A stretch of DNA of 17,245 nucleotides from positions 1 through 17,245 of the forward strand of contig JAVBKA010000187.1 in assembly GCA_031546715.1 (NCBI GenBank). The letters are read 5' to 3'. Below, in pieces: positions 14,442 through 17,245 of this stretch; the first letter of the stretch is position 1; every line of letters begins with the position of its first letter. The notes beneath the pieces were generated by a model. That model was not told the DNA's origin. It did not search any database and saw nothing but the letters and a program-made list of their open reading frames with translations. This stretch comes from JAVBKA01 sp031546715. GTDB taxonomy: Bacteria > Bacillota > Clostridia > Oscillospirales > UBA929. Position numbers and translations under genes: made by a program.

Positions 14442-15002
14442 CTATTTCGGTTTTACCTCGTTGAAGTCGATAGTCAAGTCATCAAAAATGCTGACCTTGA
14501 CCGCTTCATCAAAAGTGTAGGTATACACTGCCATTTCTTCTTCAGTTTTTGAATAAACGCTAACTTGCTTTGTACTCGGATTAACAATCCAGTATTCACG
14601 CACCCCATATTCAAAATAATTGCTCAACTTATACATGTAATCCCTACTAGACGTGGACGGACTAACAACCTCAATAACAAAGTCTGGCGCACCGTGACAG
14701 CCGTCATCTTTTATCTTATTTTTGTCGCACACAACAAAAATATCGGGTTGAAACACGTTATCATCACCAAGAAACACGTCAAGCGGCGCAATAAAGGCTT
14801 CACAGGGCTTGCCCTTGAAATATTCGTGCAAAGTACCAAATAGGTTGCCTGTAATCCTTTGGTGTGCAACACTAGGCGATGGCGACATTGCATAGATGTA
14901 CCCATCTATTAACTCATACTGTGAATTATCCTTAACACTGGCTGTAAACTCTAAAAATTCGACCAGAGTGTACCGTTTTTCCTGCTTAACATTGCTACTC
15001 AT
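14442..15002 (-). CDS. Uma2 family protein (DUF820, predicted restriction endonuclease-like fold)
   Basis: This 186-residue soluble protein matches the Uma2/DUF820 family in layout: YTLVEFLEF near the N-terminus, YELIDGYIYAMSPSPSVAHQ, then FQPDIFVVC and APDFVIEVVSPSTSSRDYMYKL. The Asp and Glu of the PDI and VIEVVSPST segments match a PD-(D/E)xK nuclease-like core, followed by YGVREYWIVNP. The family is abundant in cyanobacteria and some Firmicutes, and its biological role is poorly known. The ATG at 15002 has GGAGG 7 nt upstream; longer readings to 15068 pass through the promoter and are rejected. It is a single-gene unit converging on the GH43 operon. No link with its sugar-related neighbours is evident. 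Confidence 0.9.
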   Translation of the reverse strand: MSSNVKQEKRYTLVEFLEFTASVKDNSQYELIDGYIYAMSPSPSVAHQRITGNLFGTLHEYFKGKPCEAFIAPLDVFLGDDNVFQPDIFVVCDKNKIKDDGCHGAPDFVIEVVSPSTSSRDYMYKLSNYFEYGVREYWIVNPSTKQVSVYSKTEEEMAVYTYTFDEAVKVSIFDDLTIDFNEVKPK

Positions 15003-15027
15003 GCTCACGCCTCCTTGTTTATATGCT

Positions 15028-15056
15028 ATTATACCACTGCTTGGCAAAATCATCAA
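15028..15056 (-). promoter_or_regulatory. Sigma-A-type promoter of the Uma2 gene
   Basis: On the minus strand TTGATG (15051-15056) and a perfect TATAAT (15028-15033) are exactly 17 bp apart, 26 bp before the Uma2 start. This is the best promoter match in the window and settles the start codon. Confidence 0.8.
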
Positions 15057-15128
15057 GGAAATATCCAACGGCTAAAATCCGTCGAATTTATTTGTAAATT
15101 TCTAAAGTAAGTTACACATCAGTAGGGT

Positions 15129-15165
15129 GTGAAATTTAACATTCTACGCCTTAGCAAAATTTCAC
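15129..15165. repeat. 9-bp inverted repeat with 19-bp spacer
   Basis: GTGAAATTT (15129-15137) and AAATTTCAC (15157-15165) are exact inverted arms, followed by TTTT. It lies in the gene-free stretch 15057-15422 between the divergent Uma2 and starch-binding genes, well upstream of the promoter at 15230. Its role is unknown; a weak terminator or protein site are options. Confidence 0.4.
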
Positions 15166-15229
15166 TTTTGCTGCCTCATTCCCGTCAGTCGCTGTTTTTA
15201 ATGTTACGAAAACAGACTTACCGTTTATT

Positions 15230-15258
15230 TTGACATCTTAAAATCATCAAAGTATTAT
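15230..15258 (+). promoter_or_regulatory. Promoter candidate 1 for the starch-binding/ABC locus
   Basis: A perfect TTGACA (15230-15235) and TATTAT (15253-15258, five of six) are separated by 17 bp. It would give a leader of about 155 nt before the start at 15423. Confidence 0.65.
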
Positions 15259-15334
15259 AAATATATTAGTGCGAATACACTTAAATTTTGTAATTTTAGT
15301 GCTAACATTGTAGTATATGCACAGTTTTTCTCAT

Positions 15335-15348
15335 GGAAAACGCTTTCC
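15335..15348. promoter_or_regulatory. cre-like catabolite-control operator
   Basis: GGAAAACGCTTTCC has the central AAAACGCTTT of CcpA/LacI-type operators and differs from a typical cre only at the outermost bases. It lies between the two promoter candidates, 10 bp before the -35 of the second. Repression by glucose, or control by a LacI-type maltose regulator, would suit a starch-uptake operon. Confidence 0.6.
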
Positions 15349-15358
15349 TAGTTTTTCG

Positions 15359-15387
15359 TTGACATGACAAGATATTGTTGCTACTAT
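15359..15387 (+). promoter_or_regulatory. Promoter candidate 2 for the starch-binding/ABC locus
   Basis: A perfect TTGACA (15359-15364) lies 17 bp before TACTAT (15382-15387), a weaker -10, 35 bp upstream of the ATG. Confidence 0.55.
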
Positions 15388-15422
15388 TTATATGAGCTAA
15401 ATGATATTGAGGAGGGCATACT

Positions 15423-16672
15423 ATGAAAATGGCGAAAAGATTTACTACCCTACTTATGGCATTACTAATGGTTGTTGGTCTATCTGGAATTACTGCTTAT
15501 GCATCAGGCGACACAATGGTTTCCGTTTACATTAAAGCACCTGCCGACTGGAAAAATCCATGTATATGGGCATGGGATGATGCAGGTAAAAATGCATTTG
15601 CGGCATGGCCCGGCGGAGCGGCTGAAGCCGATACAGCTAACGAGGGCTGGTATTACTGCTGGATTCCTGATTGGGCGACAAACATCATTGTCAATGCCAA
15701 TGAAGGCACTGTGCAAACCGGAGATTTAAAACTGGAAGGCAAAAATACCTGGCTCACAATTACTGCGCCTGAGACCGTTGACATTTCTTACGAGGCAAAA
15801 ACTACAGGTTCTGCACCTGCCTATGTTGAAAAAATAACCGTTCACGCCAAAGTTCCTACTAGCTGGACAGCGGCAAACCTTTGGGCATGGTCTGCTCCAG
15901 ATGGAACAAATGCTTTTGCTGCTTGGCCAGGTGCTGAAATGAAGCTTGCCGATGACGGCTGGTACAACTCAGAAGCTCCCGCATGGATTAATTCAATTAT
16001 AGTACTGCATATTACAGCGCAGGTTGGATTCATGGATTCGGCGGAGAAATAATCTCTTCTGACGGAAAATCAATGCTTAATTCTCAAAATACAATTGATG
16101 CACTGCGATACCATGCTAAATTTGCCGCACTAATGCCAGGCGAAAGCGAATACGCCACCGTCAACACCCTATTTCGTGAAGGCAAAGCCGACTCAACTAT
16201 TGGTGGTCCGTGGCTAATTCCTGCCGTTCGCAAAGCTGGAATCGACATTGGAATTGCTCCAATGCCTACTGTAAACGAGACAGACACACCAATCTCTCCG
16301 TTTTCTGGCGTACAAGGTCTCCACGTTCTTAAAGTAGCGTCCGATAACAAAGACAAACGCCCTGCGATAGTCTCAGTTTTGAAGCAAATCACAGGCACAG
16401 ATATAGGCGCATTGATGGCTTCAGCCAGCGGATGTGCCCCAGCAAACAAGCTATGTTATGATTTGGATGCCATCAAAAACGATGAAACTGTTATGATGAT
16501 GAAACAGGTCGCCGAAAACAGCGTGCCGATGCCCAATATCCCTGAAATGGATGTCATGTGGAATGTTGCCAGCAACCTGCTTGTTGACATCAATATGCGT
16601 GGCGTTGACGTTGAAGAAGCCGCTAATACCGCTCAAGCCAAGGCTGAGGAACTGATCGCTGCAATGAAATAA
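15423..16672 (+). pseudogene. Secreted tandem CBM26-like starch-binding region joined out of frame to the C-terminal half of a maltodextrin-binding protein
   Basis: The first frame (15423-16052) begins after GGAGGG with a signal peptide ending near TAYASG. It then has two starch-binding modules with repeated WAW...AFAAWPG...GWY...IIV patterns (about residues 31-115 and 135-194). The second module stops right after its IIV, at 16004. From about 16007 a different frame reads AYYSAGWIHGFGGEIISSDG and continues to 16672 as the C-terminal lobe of a MalE-like protein (NTLFREGKADSTIGGPWLIP, SPFSGVQGLHV). The roughly 200-residue N-terminal part of the binding protein is absent, and the signal peptide has no lipobox Cys. 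An internal deletion, a fusion of two genes, or an assembly gap is likely. An intact MalF-like permease starts 21 bp later. The CBM call is by pattern, and the original gene layout is inferred. Confidence 0.8.
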
Positions 16673-16693
16673 CTGCAAGGGAGGGCTGGTTCA

Positions 16694-17245
16694 ATGAACA
16701 ATCCAAAACGGAGAGGGCTTCTATTCGTCTGGCTGTGTCTGACGCCAGCCCTCCTAATTATCGGCATAATTGTAATCTTTCCAATTCTATATACAGCAAA
16801 CATATCTCTCACAAACATGAATATTTACCACTGGTTCAATTACACCTTTGTAGGGCTTGTGAATTACGCAAAAGCACTTTTCGTTTTTGATTCAGGATTT
16901 CTGTTAGCATTGCTTGTGACCATTTTGTGGACTATTATAAATATGGTTCTGCAAGTATCCATTGCTTTTATTATGGCTACCTTATTAAATATCGAAAAGT
17001 TACGCCCTCGCCGTATTTATAAGACAATATTAATGTTTCCTTGGGCCATGCCGGGTTATGTTTCAATATTACTCTGGAAAAACGGCATGTTTAACTCACA
17101 GTTTGGGCTACTTAATCAATGGATGATAAAACTAGGATATGCACCAGTTCGATGGCTCAGCGAGGATGTTACAGCGTTTCTAAGTTGCATAGTCGTAAAT
17201 CTTTGGCTTGCACTCCCCTTCATGATTATGATTATGGACGGCGCA
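16694..17245 (+). CDS. MalF-like ABC sugar transporter permease (partial, cut by right window edge)
   Basis: Translation from the ATG at 16694 gives 184 residues with no stop before the edge. GGGAGG lies 9 nt upstream. The sequence matches the MalF/UgpA type of binding-protein-dependent permease: a cytoplasmic basic N-terminus (MNNPKRRG), a first membrane segment, FPILYTANISLTNMN, FVGLVNYAKAL, then several membrane segments including LMFPWAMPGYVSILLWKNG and WLALPFMIMIM. The EAA loop that contacts the ATPase would follow beyond the edge. It lies 21 bp after the broken substrate-binding gene and is expected to be followed by a MalG-type partner. With starch-binding modules upstream, maltodextrin import is the best guess for its substrate. 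Confidence 0.93.
   Translation, partial: MNNPKRRGLLFVWLCLTPALLIIGIIVIFPILYTANISLTNMNIYHWFNYTFVGLVNYAKALFVFDSGFLLALLVTILWTIINMVLQVSIAFIMATLLNIEKLRPRRIYKTILMFPWAMPGYVSILLWKNGMFNSQFGLLNQWMIKLGYAPVRWLSEDVTAFLSCIVVNLWLALPFMIMIMDGA

Noticed and set aside
15003..15068. 22-residue N-terminal extension of the Uma2 protein
   Set aside because: It overlaps the TTGATG/TATAAT promoter of the gene; 15002 has a proper GGAGG.
14271..15085. TCGACGGA at 14271-14278 and its inverse near 15078-15085 as ends of a mobile element around Uma2
   Set aside because: Only 8 bp match, no flanking target duplication is seen and no transposase is present.
15996..16052. Programmed ribosomal frameshift joining the CBM and binding-protein frames
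   Set aside because: There is no slippery heptamer or downstream structure at the junction, the second frame has a TAA at 15989-15991, and about 200 residues of the binding protein are missing, so deletion or misassembly explains it better.
16084..16449. 121-codon minus-strand open frame
   Set aside because: It is antisense to the substrate-binding protein segment and shows no domain.

Overview
The window looks like a chromosomal carbohydrate-utilisation region of a low-to-moderate GC Gram-positive bacterium, most likely a Clostridia-type Firmicute. The reasons are strong GGAGG-type Shine-Dalgarno sites, frequent TTG/GTG starts, a ROK regulator, an AraC regulator, starch-binding (CBM26-like) modules, a MalF-type permease and a cre-like operator. 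No rRNA, tRNA, CRISPR array, phage or insertion sequence was seen.

Region A (1-5329, minus strand) is one tightly packed operon. Reading 5' to 3' it holds a ROK regulator, a fucose/arabinose-isomerase-like sugar isomerase, a DUF4867-like protein, a TauE/SafE (TSUP) membrane transporter, and the N- and C-terminal halves of a split transketolase. The last gene runs off the left edge. Neighbouring genes share 1-nt overlaps (TGATG, TAATG) or have a 2-nt gap, so they are probably translationally coupled. An isomerase, a two-subunit transketolase, a TSUP anion exporter and no visible kinase together resemble the transketolase type of sulfoquinovose degradation. That is a hypothesis: the diagnostic later enzymes are not in the window.

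Region B (5676-7695, minus) holds an SLC13/ArsB-like anion permease followed by a cyclase/kynurenine-formamidase-family metal hydrolase. Several inverted repeats surround them.

Region C (7836-14361) is a divergent locus. An AraC regulator points left. An MFS transporter, a PKD-tailed alpha/beta-hydrolase and a GH43-F5/8C-FN3 glycosidase point right and end at a strong terminator. Neither enzyme has a signal peptide, so the likely scheme is uptake of an esterified oligosaccharide followed by de-esterification and hydrolysis in the cytoplasm.

Region D (14442-15056) is a lone Uma2-family protein with its own good promoter.

Region E (15230-17245) has two sigma-A-like promoters, a cre-like site, and a secreted two-module starch-binding reading frame. 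That frame breaks into the C-terminal half of a maltodextrin-type substrate-binding protein in another frame (a deletion/frameshift or misassembly near 16005). A MalF-like permease follows and is cut by the right edge.

Several longest-ORF starts were moved to starts with proper Shine-Dalgarno sites: 1332, 4073, 8990, 9116 and 15002.
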